Shown here in pieces: positions 24,733 through 32,603 of a stretch of 35,638 nt of DNA. The translations under genes and the position numbers were made by a program. The stretch is taken from NCBI GenBank assembly GCA_903859375.1, contig CAIOMK010000007.1, forward strand, positions 1 through 35,638, in the 5' to 3' direction. The notes below the pieces were generated by a model. That model had not been told where the DNA came from. It searched no databases and saw only the letters and a program-made list of their open reading frames with translations. The stretch is from Candidatus Moraniibacteriota bacterium (GTDB lineage: Bacteria; Patescibacteriota; Minisyncoccia; Moranbacterales; UBA1568). Numbering within the stretch: the stretch's first letter is position 1; each line of letters starts with the position of its first letter.

Positions 24733-24753
24733 GTCCGTACCGAGGCTACGGAC
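24733..24753 (-). terminator. Hairpin directly after parB
   Basis: GTCCGTA, CCGAGGC loop, TACGGAC: a perfect 7-bp stem ending 2 bp past the parB stop. No T-run follows, so termination would need a factor. Confidence 0.5.
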
Positions 24754-24754
24754 G

Positions 24755-25771
24755 CTATTCCGGCAATATCTTTGCGACGATCTGATCGAGTTCCTCGTCG
24801 GAATAGTACTCGACGACGATACGCCCGCCTCGTCCGGCCGGCTTTACCGCGACCTTGGTCCCCAGAATCGAGGACATCCGCTCCGCCTTCTCGGCAAGCT
24901 CCGGCGAAAGGGAAGCGATATGCCGGACATGTGGTCGAACCTGTGTTTCGCGAACCTTCGCCTCCGCTTCCCGGACTGTCATGCCCGACGTCATGATACG
25001 CTCGAACAAAGCACGTTGCTTCTCGGAATTCTCAAGTGAGAGCAATACCTTCGCATGCCCCTCGGAAAGCTTCCCTTCGGAAAGTGCCCGTTGGATCTCA
25101 ACCGGCAGAGACAGCAGACGGACCATGTTGGCAATCGTGCTCCGAACCTTTCCCATTTTTTTCGCGACCTCTTCCTGGGTCAGACCGAATTCGTCCATAA
25201 GCCGAGAATATGCCTTGGCTTCCTCGATGGGATCCAGGTCATGTCGCTGCACGTTCTCGACGATGGCAAGCTCGAGCTTCTGCTGTTCGTCGGCGTTCCG
25301 TATGATGACCGGAACGTCCGTACGTCCGGCAAGCTTTGATGCCTGCAGGCGACGTTCTCCGGCGATAAGCTCGTACTTCCCGTCGGATACGACCGAGACG
25401 ACCAATGGTTGGAGTATCCCATGTTCCCGGATCGATTCCGATAATTCACGGAGTCTGTTCTCATCGAAGCGGAGGCGCGGCTGATGGGGATTCGGAACGA
25501 TATTCCCGATCGCCACTGTAAGCACCCCGCCGTCCCGGGAAGCAACGGCCCGAGGCTGAGGACTCGCCGGCATCTCCTGTACAGCATGCTTCGCGGCGGC
25601 CGGTATCGTCGCGGCCGGAAAGACATCCGGCACGACACGGTCCGCGGACAGATCGACACCCTGTGCCGTCATCGTCTTGAGCACCATGTCCTTGAACGGC
25701 GAATCCTGTTCGTCTTTTTTCGGCGGTATGAGGGATGAGAGTCCCCGACCCAGCCCGTGTTGCTGTACCAT
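24755..25771 (-). CDS. parB: Chromosome-partitioning protein ParB
   Basis: 338-aa CTP-dependent DNA clamp that binds parS and spreads. N-terminal GLGRGLSSLIPP (ParA-interacting), variable linker (20-82), ParB/Srx domain with PNPHQPR (93-99), CTP-binding GERRLQAS (138-145) and ENVQRHDLDPIEEA (172-185), then the HTH LTQEEVAKKMGKVRSTIANMVRLL and a C-terminal dimer domain. Order parA-parB is standard. The 87-bp gap to parA has stutter words and a small GGACA/TGTCC hairpin but no clear parS. All conserved motifs are intact. Confidence 0.95.
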   Translation of the reverse strand: MVQQHGLGRGLSSLIPPKKDEQDSPFKDMVLKTMTAQGVDLSADRVVPDVFPAATIPAAAKHAVQEMPASPQPRAVASRDGGVLTVAIGNIVPNPHQPRLRFDENRLRELSESIREHGILQPLVVSVVSDGKYELIAGERRLQASKLAGRTDVPVIIRNADEQQKLELAIVENVQRHDLDPIEEAKAYSRLMDEFGLTQEEVAKKMGKVRSTIANMVRLLSLPVEIQRALSEGKLSEGHAKVLLSLENSEKQRALFERIMTSGMTVREAEAKVRETQVRPHVRHIASLSPELAEKAERMSSILGTKVAVKPAGRGGRIVVEYYSDEELDQIVAKILPE

Positions 25772-25858
25772 ATGACCGATGAATCAGAAATACGGAATTA
25801 TGAATCAAGCTTCGGACACCGTTGTCCGCGGCCGGATTCATTCCCTATTCATGATTCT

Positions 25859-26644
25859 TTATTCTTTATTCTTTATTTCCGTAGTCTCTTTCGCCACGAT
25901 CTCTCGGGCGACTGACTTGTACGCTCGGGCGCCCTTGGACATCGCATCAAAATCAAGTATGGACTTGCCATAGCTCGGTGCCTCGGCCAGTCGGACGGAA
26001 CGAGGAATGACCGTCTCGAACACCGGTCCAGGGAAATGGGCCCGGACTTCGTTCACCACCTGCTGAGCAAGCCGGTTGCGCCGATCGAACAGCGTCAGGA
26101 TCGCGCCCATTATCTTGAGATTCGGCTGGAGACGCTCCCGCACGAGCTCTATCGTCCCCAAGAGCTGGGACAGCCCCTCTAAGGCATAGTATTCCGTCTG
26201 CACGGGAATGACGACCTCGTCACTTGCCACGAGTCCGTTCACCGTGAGCAGGCCGAGACTCGGCGGGCTGTCAATCAGGATATAATCATAGAAGGAGCGG
26301 AGCGGACGAAGCACGGAATACAGGCGGAATTCGCGTGCATCGATATGGACCATCTCGATTTCCGCGCCGGCGAGATCTTGTGCCGCAGGTATGATGTGCA
26401 GATTCGGCGTGGTGGTAGACAAGACGATATCTTTGGATGAGGCGGTGCCGATCATCGCATGATACAGGTTTTTCTCGAGTCCCCGGGGGTCGATGCCGAG
26501 TCCCGATGAGGCGTTTCCTTGTGGATCCAGGTCCACCAACAACACGCGCTTGCCGAAATCGGCGAGATAACGTGCGACATTGATGGTAGTCGTGGTTTTC
26601 CCGACTCCCCCTTTCTGATTCACGAACGCGACTATTTTAGCCAT
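25859..26644 (-). CDS. parA: Chromosome-partitioning ATPase ParA (Soj)
   Basis: 261-aa deviant-Walker ATPase. Walker A' is KGGVGKTTT (11-19) with the signature Lys, A' is LVDLDPQGNASSGLG, Walker B is YILIDSPPSLGLL. It moves the ParB-parS complex over the nucleoid. The last residues TTEIKNKE and the stop are encoded by a run of AAAGAAT-type stutter words that continues into the intergenic gap, so the true C-terminus looks worn or overwritten by the repeat. A strong promoter lies about 100 bp upstream and its leader (26645-26740) also consists of such words. Confidence 0.95.
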   Translation of the reverse strand: MAKIVAFVNQKGGVGKTTTTINVARYLADFGKRVLLVDLDPQGNASSGLGIDPRGLEKNLYHAMIGTASSKDIVLSTTTPNLHIIPAAQDLAGAEIEMVHIDAREFRLYSVLRPLRSFYDYILIDSPPSLGLLTVNGLVASDEVVIPVQTEYYALEGLSQLLGTIELVRERLQPNLKIMGAILTLFDRRNRLAQQVVNEVRAHFPGPVFETVIPRSVRLAEAPSYGKSILDFDAMSKGARAYKSVAREIVAKETTEIKNKE

Positions 26645-26748
26645 TCCGGAAAAGAATAATAAATCATGAATAAAAAATGAAACCGAAAACAGAAATGGAA
26701 AACACGGCTCTCCCTGATTCCTTATTCCGCATACTTTATTCTTCCCCT

Positions 26749-26777
26749 ATTATATTCCATTGACACTATCTTTTCAA
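26749..26777 (-). promoter_or_regulatory. parA promoter
   Basis: TTGAAA (26777-26772), exactly 17 bp, TATAAT (26754-26749) on the minus strand. Expected start near 26742, giving a leader of about 98 nt made largely of AATAAA/GAATC-type stutter words. It is interleaved with the divergent tRNA-Leu promoter. Confidence 0.8.
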
Positions 26778-26788
26778 TCGCCTATCGT
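26760..26788 (+). promoter_or_regulatory. tRNA-Leu promoter, interleaved with the parA promoter
   Basis: TTGACA (26760-26765), 17 bp, TATCGT (26783-26788) on the plus strand, about 72 bp before the tRNA. The -35 is perfect, the -10 is 4/6. Confidence 0.55.
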
Positions 26789-26859
26789 AAGTCATATACG
26801 GACGACGGTGTTTTTCGTGCCATTATACGAAAAAATGCCTGACGTACGGGAAAAACGAA

Positions 26860-26946
26860 GGGCGGATGGCGGAACTGGCAGACGCGCTGGACTCAAAATC
26901 CTGTGATGGAAACATCGTGAGGGTTCGACCCCCTCTCCGCCCACCA
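26860..26946 (+). tRNA. tRNA-Leu (anticodon CAA)
   Basis: Class II tRNA of 87 nt. Acceptor GGGCGGA/TCCGCCC, D arm GCG...CGC (26869-26885), anticodon stem CTGGA/TCCTG with loop CTCAAAA (anticodon CAA at 26894-26896, reading UUG), long variable arm TGATG-GAAA-CATCGT, T arm GAGGG/CCCTC with TTCGACC, discriminator A and encoded CCA. The anticodon stem has a U-U mismatch at pair 28-42. It is the only plus-strand gene in the window, followed at once by a strong terminator, so it is a single-gene transcript. Confidence 0.97.
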
Positions 26947-26950
26947 TACG

Positions 26951-26978
26951 AAAACGACACGCCAGACGTGTCGTTTTT
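26951..26978 (+). terminator. Intrinsic terminator of the tRNA-Leu gene
   Basis: AAACGACACG, loop CCAGA, CGTGTCGTTT plus further T: perfect 10-bp stem with T5, starting 5 bp after the CCA end. It can also act leftward, though folD ends at 27003 coming from the right. Confidence 0.92.
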
Positions 26979-27002
26979 CTTTTCTACGGATATCAAAAGG
27001 CA

Positions 27003-27827
27003 TCATTTTTCGACTGCCAGCAGCGCGGTTCGACGGAGAAGACAGGCGACAGTTACGGGGCCGACGCCTCCGGGAACAGGGGTGAGAAATATTTCCCTAT
27101 CACTCCCTTCTGACGACACGTCACCACAGACTTTTCCACCCTTTTCGGAGATGCCTCCGTCGATGACGATAGCACCTGATTTGAATATGCTCCGTGCAAA
27201 AAATTCCGGCCGGCCGACGGCGGTCACGACGATGTCGGCCGTCGAAATTTCATTCAGAAACGAACCGGCTTCGGCAGACGATATGACTGTCGGAATAATC
27301 CCCTCATATTCGAACGCCTTTTTCATGATAGAGCCGAACAGTTCCGAATTCACGACTGCGACTCCTTTTTTGCCGGATAACCCGATCCCGCTCGACTTCG
27401 CGAGTTCCATAATCGCCTCCGGAAAAACCGGTATCGCGACACGATTACCAGAAAGGAACGACTGAACCGTCTCAGGATGAAACCCGTCGGCGTCCTTGTC
27501 CGGGTCGATGGATGCGATGATCCGGTCCGTATCGAGCCCGTCCGGAAGCGGAAGCTGAACCAGTATCCCGTGTATGGTCGCATCGACATTCAACGATTCG
27601 ACAGCGTGGATGATTTCCTCCTCCGTCGCGGTTCCCGGAAGCGTCTCTTTCCTGAACGCGAATCCGAGCTCCGATGCGCGACGCTCCTTGATACCGACAT
27701 AGATCCTCGAAGCCGGATTGTCCCCTACCAACACCACGCCGAACCCGGGACGGACCGAAAAACCAGAAACGATACCATTCGCTTCGTCGAGGATCTTTTC
27801 CGCAAGCTGCGTTCCTGAAATTACCAT
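27003..27827 (-). CDS. folD: Methylenetetrahydrofolate dehydrogenase/cyclohydrolase FolD
   Basis: 274-aa bifunctional one-carbon enzyme. The cyclohydrolase-side residues are kept: S40, Y43 and K47 (ASRIYVGIKERR), GILVQLPLP with Q91, and DPDKDADGFHP with D114. TPVPGGVGPVTVACLLRRT closes the protein as usual. The dinucleotide-binding half is altered: the family motif GRSxxVGxP reads VNSELFGSIM (N160-S161, no Arg, no Pro), and PCTPxG reads PVFPEA. Cofactor preference may be changed or the dehydrogenase weakened. The start overlaps the end of uppP by 7 bp, which implies translational coupling. Confidence 0.9.
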   Translation of the reverse strand: MVISGTQLAEKILDEANGIVSGFSVRPGFGVVLVGDNPASRIYVGIKERRASELGFAFRKETLPGTATEEEIIHAVESLNVDATIHGILVQLPLPDGLDTDRIIASIDPDKDADGFHPETVQSFLSGNRVAIPVFPEAIMELAKSSGIGLSGKKGVAVVNSELFGSIMKKAFEYEGIIPTVISSAEAGSFLNEISTADIVVTAVGRPEFFARSIFKSGAIVIDGGISEKGGKVCGDVSSEGSDREIFLTPVPGGVGPVTVACLLRRTALLAVEK

Positions 27828-28606
27828 ATTCGAAGTATGACAAAAAGATAGAATGCGACTGCGGCGACAATCCGATAGATGCCGAATCCGGTAAAGGAAT
27901 GCGTCTTCACGAAAGAAAGGAATGACTTGACCGCAAAGAAGGCGACGACGAACGAGACCGCGAAACCGATACCGAGTACCGGCAGATCCGCGATAGAAAA
28001 AGTCCCCGCATTTTTCAAAAGATCCAATCCGGTCGCTGCCGCCATGGTCGGCACCGCAAGTAGAAAGGAAAATTCCGTGATTGCCGTCCGCGACAACCCG
28101 AGTGACAATCCGCCGATAATGGTCGCGCCCGATCGTGACACGCCAGGAATCACCGCAACCGACTGGAACAACCCAATCAACAATGCCTGTTTGTATGTCA
28201 TTTCAGAAGAGGCTGTTTCCAAAAGGGCTTCCGAGTGACCCTTCAGCCACCGTTCGAAGAAAATAATGATCACTCCGCCGAGAAAAAGGGTCACCACGAC
28301 CGTCATCGGCGAATCAAACAGTTGCTTGATGAGACGGTACAGTACGAGCCCGATGAACGCCGTCGGCAGGAAAGCGACCGCGACCCGCTTCATCGTCTCC
28401 CAATCGGTCAGCAAACGACGCCAATACAGCGCGACCACCGCCAGAATCGCACCGAGCTGAATCACCACCTCGAATGATTTCACGAAATCGGTCTGCGCGA
28501 TGTGAAGCAGATCTGCGGTGAGAATCAGATGCCCTGTCGAGGATATCGGGAGAAATTCGGAAAGTCCTTCGACGATACCGAGGATGATTGAATGGAATAT
28601 GGACAT
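27821..28606 (-). CDS. uppP: Undecaprenyl-diphosphatase UppP (BacA)
   Basis: Integral membrane phosphatase of 261 aa that recycles the undecaprenyl carrier for peptidoglycan and glycans. Motif 1 is EGLSEFLPISSTGHLIL (13-29) with the catalytic Glu pair and Ser-rich loop; motif 2 is PGVSRSGATIIGGL (about 154-167) with the conserved Arg. At least seven hydrophobic segments are visible. Length is typical. It starts 6 bp after the stop of the exonuclease gene and overlaps folD, so the three form one operon. Confidence 0.95.
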   Translation of the reverse strand: MSIFHSIILGIVEGLSEFLPISSTGHLILTADLLHIAQTDFVKSFEVVIQLGAILAVVALYWRRLLTDWETMKRVAVAFLPTAFIGLVLYRLIKQLFDSPMTVVVTLFLGGVIIIFFERWLKGHSEALLETASSEMTYKQALLIGLFQSVAVIPGVSRSGATIIGGLSLGLSRTAITEFSFLLAVPTMAAATGLDLLKNAGTFSIADLPVLGIGFAVSFVVAFFAVKSFLSFVKTHSFTGFGIYRIVAAVAFYLFVILRIW

Positions 28607-28612
28607 AGGCTC

Positions 28613-29284
28613 CTAAAATAATGTACCCGTCGACGTCGTAGGAGAAAGCGGGGCATGCTCGTTCTTCGCGGATTCGAGCAGTTTCTTCTGTCCGTTCATT
28701 TCAATAAGTATTTCCCAACTTCGGAACTCCGGATGCTTCTCGAGGATCTTCTCGAGGATCTCGACTGTGACCCGGACATCCCCGGCCCCGGTATGCGCCG
28801 TCACATGCGGTTTCCCACAATAGAGCTTGTATGCCGCCGACAGGTTCCTCGGGGTGAAATTGTCTCGTGGAACGACCTTGTGGTACAGGATTTTCGCATC
28901 AAGAACTTTTTTCTGCGAGAAATCGAAGTTCTTGCCGACGGACGAGAATTCACCGCGAAGAAACGGGAGGTCGAATCCGAGCACATTGAATCCGCCGACA
29001 TCCACGCCCTCGAACACGCTCCAGAGCTCGTAGGAAAGCTTCATGAACGACGGTTTGTCCGCGACGTCCTCGTCACTGATTCCGTTGATACGTGCCGCTT
29101 CTGCAGGAATGGGACGTCCCGGATTGATGCGATAGGACTCCGCTATGATCTCTCCCGACGGCATGATCTTCTCATAGGCTATCTCTATGATACGGTCGGA
29201 GCCGGTCGAAAGGCCTGTCGTCTCGAGATCGAAGATGACGAGCGGCCGATCCAGCTTGAGATAGTCGGTGATGGTCGTACGCAT
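28613..29284 (-). CDS. DEDDh 3'-5' exonuclease (DnaQ/Pol III epsilon-like)
   Basis: 223 aa from the ATG at 29284 (MRTTITDYLK); a TTG 15 bp upstream is less likely. ExoI is FDLETTGL with D19 and E21; ExoII is GGFNVLGFDLPFLRGEF with the Asp; ExoIII is TAHTGAGDVRVTVEIL with His and Asp of the DEDDh type. The C-terminal 40 residues are outside the domain and end in a Ser/Thr-rich tail. It may be a stand-alone proofreading or RNase T/oligoribonuclease-like enzyme; its target cannot be told. It is the first gene of the exonuclease-uppP-folD run. Confidence 0.87.
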   Translation of the reverse strand: MRTTITDYLKLDRPLVIFDLETTGLSTGSDRIIEIAYEKIMPSGEIIAESYRINPGRPIPAEAARINGISDEDVADKPSFMKLSYELWSVFEGVDVGGFNVLGFDLPFLRGEFSSVGKNFDFSQKKVLDAKILYHKVVPRDNFTPRNLSAAYKLYCGKPHVTAHTGAGDVRVTVEILEKILEKHPEFRSWEILIEMNGQKKLLESAKNEHAPLSPTTSTGTLF

Positions 29285-29302
29285 AATTTGAACCAACAAC
29301 TT

Positions 29303-29386
29303 ATAACTGACAACCTACAGCGGAAACAACGCAACTACAGACTGACACACCATTTAAACAGAATTATTGGTCCCGTTGTCAGTTAT
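29303..29386. repeat. Long-range inverted repeat of stutter words
   Basis: ATAACTGACAAC (29303-29314) and GTTGTCAGTTAT (29375-29386) are perfect 12-bp inverted arms around a 60-bp loop that repeats CTACAG and ACTGACA words. The flanks continue in the same style (CCAACAACTTATAAC and TTGTTTGTTGTAAGT). It fills most of the gap upstream of the exonuclease gene; no gene is seen in it. Confidence 0.7.
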
Positions 29387-29461
29387 TTATTGTTTGTTGT
29401 AAGTCTCTGCCCCATAGTATACCAGTCTAGGCGCGGGACGGGGTTTTGTAAACCCATGTAT

Positions 29462-29502
29462 AAAAAGGGACCTGAAGGAGCTTTCGCTTTCCCTTCAGGT
29501 CC
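29462..29502 (-). terminator. Intrinsic terminator of the 29.5-kb small gene
   Basis: On the minus strand GGACCTGAAGG (29502-29492) pairs with CCTTCAGGTCC (29478-29468), followed by CTTTTTA. The large purine-rich loop (13 nt) is usual for such elements. Confidence 0.85.
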
Positions 29503-29538
29503 TTTACTATGATTACCATCAATGTGGCTGGATCTCCG

Positions 29539-29847
29539 CTAAAGCCCAAATATAGAACCAAGCCGATAATTGCCAAATGTTTTTTCAAGGTCTTCGACCT
29601 TAATGTACAAGCCCACAGCCTTCGTATCAGGATAAACCGTCAAAGGCATATCCGGATGCACGTAGTCGAAAGCCATCCCTATAAGTGACTCAACACCAAA
29701 ATCGCTAACAAGCTGCTGCGCGCACTGATGCGCCATCGGACCCGACCAGGCTTTCGCATGAACATATTCAACTCCATCGATATTCATCACCGCTCGCAGA
29801 TCACCATTCACCATCCCAGCCTTGATCGTGATATTTGTCGCTTCCAC
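29539..29847 (-). CDS. Small protein of unknown function
   Basis: 102 aa from a GTG at 29847, chosen because it follows the best Shine-Dalgarno of the window (GGGAGG, 29852-29857) at 4-nt spacing. The sequence starts VEATNITIKAGMVNGDLRAVMNIDGVEYVHAKAWSG and has mixed alpha/beta character, no membrane segment and no Cys cluster (one Cys). I do not recognise the family. It is a single-gene unit: own promoter with an operator-like palindrome, terminators on both sides (29462-29502 and 29955-29982). GC is lower than in leuS. An in-frame TTG at 29883 would extend it by 12 residues across the promoter and is rejected. Confidence 0.7.
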   Translation of the reverse strand: MEATNITIKAGMVNGDLRAVMNIDGVEYVHAKAWSGPMAHQCAQQLVSDFGVESLIGMAFDYVHPDMPLTVYPDTKAVGLYIKVEDLEKTFGNYRLGSIFGL

Positions 29848-29867
29848 AATACCTCCCTGTTTATTGA

Positions 29868-29884
29868 TTTGTAAATTATACAAA
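29868..29884 (-). promoter_or_regulatory. Promoter -10 with overlapping palindrome before the 29.5-kb gene
   Basis: TATAAT (29880-29875, minus) lies inside the inverted repeat TTTGTA-taatt-TACAAA (plus coordinates 29868-29884). A repressor bound there would cover the -10. No clear -35. The leader carries the GGGAGG ribosome-binding site. Confidence 0.6.
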
Positions 29885-29954
29885 CTAAAACTTCAGAAGA
29901 CAGCACCATATCTATTAAATATGTCAATGATATCATCGTCAAAACACATAAACA

Positions 29955-29982
29955 AAAAAGTGGCTTTAGATAGCCACTTTTT
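29955..29982. terminator. Bidirectional intrinsic terminator after leuS
   Basis: AAAAAGTGGCT, loop TTTAGA-like (6 nt), AGCCACTTTTT: perfect 11-bp stem with T-runs on both sides, about 20 bp past the leuS stop. It separates leuS from the small gene. Confidence 0.93.
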
Positions 29983-30003
29983 ATATTTCAATTTTTCATT
30001 TTG

Positions 30004-32454
30004 TCACACAACGATATTCACCAGCTTGCCAGGAACGACGACGATTCGCTTCGGTGCCATGCCGTCGAGGAACTTCGCGATTTTTTCACTGCCCAACGCC
30101 TTCGCCTTCAGGTCGTCCTCGGTCGCGTCCGAGGAAATCTCAAACGTGTCGCGAACCTTGCCATTCACCGAGACGACGATTTTCACCGTGTCTTCAACGA
30201 GGAAGTCCGGATCGGCTTCGGGCCATGACGAGAGAAATATCGATTCCGTGTTCCCGAGCCCTTCCCACAGCTCCTCGGCGATATGTGGAGCGAACGGGGA
30301 AAGAAGTTTCAGAAATATGGAATACTGCGGAAGGGAAAGGACCGGCTCCTTCTCAAGTGCGTTCACGAGAATCATAAGCGTGCTGACGGCCGTATTGAAC
30401 CGGAAGGAATCGATATCATCCGTCACCTTCACGATGGTCTTGTGAAGCAGTGTCCGGATTTTTCCTTCCGCGTCCTTCGCTCCCGTATCGGCTTTCCTGT
30501 CCAAGACAGACACTTTCTCCAGGAACCGTCGCGTCCCGACGACTCCGTCCGTATTCCAGGAGATATTCTGGTTGAAAGGTCCCATGAACATCTCGTAGAG
30601 TCGCATCGCATCCGCCCCGAAGTCGCCGACCATGTCATCCGGATTGACGACATTCCCCCACCTCTTGGACATCTTGCGTCCATCGGATGCGAGTATGAGC
30701 CCGACGTTGATGAGTTTTTTGAACGGTTCATCTGTCGAGACGGCACCGATATCGAGAAGGAACTTGTGCCAGAACCTTGCATAAATAAGATGTCGCGTCG
30801 CGTGTTCCGCCCCGCCGACATAGACGTCGACCGGCATCCATTTCTTTTCCAGTTCCTTGCCGACGAAGGATTCCTTGTTTTTCGAATCGATATAACGGAG
30901 ATAGTACCACGACGAACCGGCCCACTGAGGCATCGTGTTCGTCTCACGTTTTGCCTTTCCACCACATGAAGGACAGCTCGTGTTCACCCACTCATCGATA
31001 CCGGCAAGCGGCGATTCCCCTGTTCCTGTCGGTTCATAACTGGCGACATCCGGAAGCAGGACCGGCAGTTCATTTTCCGGAACCGGCACGACACCGCATT
31101 TTTCACAGTGCACGAGTGGGATCGGTTCGCCCCAATAGCGCTGACGCGAAAATACCCAATCGCGAAGCTTATATTTCACGACCTTCTTTCCGAGCCCGTC
31201 CGCTTCGAGTCTCGTCGCGATTTTCTCCCGGGCCTGTTCGGAATCGAGTCCGGAAAAATCAGCTGAATCCGCAAGCACCCCGTCGTCGGTGAACGGGACA
31301 TCACCAAGACCGGACACGACCGTCCTCACCGGCAGATTATATTTCTTCGCGAACGCGAAATCGCGGACATCGTGCGCGGGGACAGCCATGACCGCACCGG
31401 TACCGTAATCGCCGAGCACATAGTCCGCGACGAACACCGGCACTTCCTCGCCATTTATCGGATTGATCGCCATGATACCGTCGAGCCGGACACCGGTCTT
31501 CTCCCGTCCTTCCGCAGTCCGCTCCATCTCGGTCTTTCGTGCCGTCTCACTTATATATGTCTCAACCTCTTTTTGATTTTTTATGTCTGATCTTCTCTGT
31601 TGCACGAACGGATGTTCCGGTGCGACTACGACATATGTACAACCATAAAGCGTATCCACGCGGGTTGTGAACACTTCGATACAGCCCTCCTCCGTTTGTG
31701 GTTTTGAATCCGTGTTTTGGGATTTGTTTGGTGATTGTGATTTTGGATGTGGGATGTAGAACCGTATGACGGCTCCCTCGCTCCGGCCGATCCAATTGCG
31801 CTGGGATTCCTTGACGGACTCCGGCCAATCGAGCGAATCGAGTCCTTCCAGCAACCGATCGGCATAGTCGGTGATGCGAAGCACCCACTGTCGCATCGGC
31901 TTCTTCTCGACAATCGTCCCACAGCGCTCGCAGGCATCACCTTCGAGATCTTCCTTTGCAAGGCCGGTCTGACATGACGGGCACCAGAGGATCGGTTCAT
32001 ATGATTCGAACGCGAGTCCTTTTTTCCACATCTCCAAAAACATCCACTGCGTCCATTTATAATATTCCGGATCGGTCGTGTTGATCTCGCGATCCCAGTC
32101 ATACGTGAAACCGAGGCTCCCCAGCTGACGTTTGAAGGTCGCGATGTTTTCCTCGGTCGTCACTTTCGGATGTGTCTTGGTCTTGATGGCATACTGCTCC
32201 GTCGGAAGTCCGAACGCATCCCATCCCATCGGATGCAACACGGAATACCCCTGCAGTTGCTTCATCCGTGCGACCACGTCTGTGGCGATATATCCTTTCG
32301 GATGTCCCACGTGGAGTCCGGCTCCCGAAGGATACGGGAACATATCGAGCACATAAAATTTCCGTTCTCGGCCGTAGTGCCGGAACGTCCCCTGTTCCTC
32401 CCATTTCTTCTGCCACTTTCCCTCGATATTCTCGGGTATATATCGTCCTTCCAT
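30004..32454 (-). CDS. leuS: Leucyl-tRNA synthetase
   Basis: Class I synthetase of 816 aa charging tRNA-Leu. HIGH motif is HVGH (48-51), KMSKS is KMSKR (594-598), zinc-type Cys pairs are in WCPSCQTG..DACERCG, and the CP1 editing domain has TTRVDT and GTGAVMAVPAHDVRD with the conserved editing Asp. At the entry of CP1 (about 234-255) a polar insert PKSQSPNKSQNTDSKPQTEE, encoded by CAAAATCACAAACAAATCCC-like words, replaces a short loop; a similar word run encodes RRSDIKNQKEV near 287-297. Both keep the frame. The protein ends with the anticodon-binding domain and a short C-terminal domain (VNGKVRDTF). The gene is monocistronic by its promoter and terminator. Confidence 0.97.
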   Translation of the reverse strand: MEGRYIPENIEGKWQKKWEEQGTFRHYGRERKFYVLDMFPYPSGAGLHVGHPKGYIATDVVARMKQLQGYSVLHPMGWDAFGLPTEQYAIKTKTHPKVTTEENIATFKRQLGSLGFTYDWDREINTTDPEYYKWTQWMFLEMWKKGLAFESYEPILWCPSCQTGLAKEDLEGDACERCGTIVEKKPMRQWVLRITDYADRLLEGLDSLDWPESVKESQRNWIGRSEGAVIRFYIPHPKSQSPNKSQNTDSKPQTEEGCIEVFTTRVDTLYGCTYVVVAPEHPFVQQRRSDIKNQKEVETYISETARKTEMERTAEGREKTGVRLDGIMAINPINGEEVPVFVADYVLGDYGTGAVMAVPAHDVRDFAFAKKYNLPVRTVVSGLGDVPFTDDGVLADSADFSGLDSEQAREKIATRLEADGLGKKVVKYKLRDWVFSRQRYWGEPIPLVHCEKCGVVPVPENELPVLLPDVASYEPTGTGESPLAGIDEWVNTSCPSCGGKAKRETNTMPQWAGSSWYYLRYIDSKNKESFVGKELEKKWMPVDVYVGGAEHATRHLIYARFWHKFLLDIGAVSTDEPFKKLINVGLILASDGRKMSKRWGNVVNPDDMVGDFGADAMRLYEMFMGPFNQNISWNTDGVVGTRRFLEKVSVLDRKADTGAKDAEGKIRTLLHKTIVKVTDDIDSFRFNTAVSTLMILVNALEKEPVLSLPQYSIFLKLLSPFAPHIAEELWEGLGNTESIFLSSWPEADPDFLVEDTVKIVVSVNGKVRDTFEISSDATEDDLKAKALGSEKIAKFLDGMAPKRIVVVPGKLVNIVV

Positions 32455-32455
32455 A

Positions 32456-32510
32456 GTGCGATAATCACGGTTACTTCCCCCACTCTATCGCACTTACCAC
32501 CTTTTTTCAA
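32456..32510 (-). promoter_or_regulatory. leuS promoter with inverted repeat over the -10
   Basis: TTGAAA (32510-32505), 17 bp, TAGAGT (32487-32482) on the minus strand. GTGCGATA (32456-32463) and TATCGCAC (32486-32493) form a perfect 8-bp inverted repeat; the right arm touches the -10 and the left arm abuts the ATG. It may be an operator; only the left arm would be in the mRNA. Confidence 0.65.
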
Positions 32511-32522
32511 GCCGAAAAACAG

Positions 32523-32550
32523 GTAGAGACGAGGCGCACCTCGTCTCTAC
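32523..32550. repeat. GTAGAGACG-type palindromic repeat acting as terminator
   Basis: GTAGAGACGAGG, loop CGCA, CCTCGTCTCTAC: a perfect 12-bp stem. Related GTAGAGACG...CGTCTCTAC palindromes are, as I recall, dispersed in many environmental bacterial genomes. On the minus strand it is followed by CTGTTTTTC, so it can terminate the 32.6-kb gene before leuS. Confidence 0.75.
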
Positions 32551-32603
32551 GGAATTCAGATGATTGCGATTACCTCGAAACAGTAACGCTGCCACACTAT
32601 CTC

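Noticed and set aside
30661-30675. KMSKR instead of KMSKS in LeuRS as a defect
   Set aside because: The last Ser of this motif varies in many class I synthetases, so no functional loss is implied.
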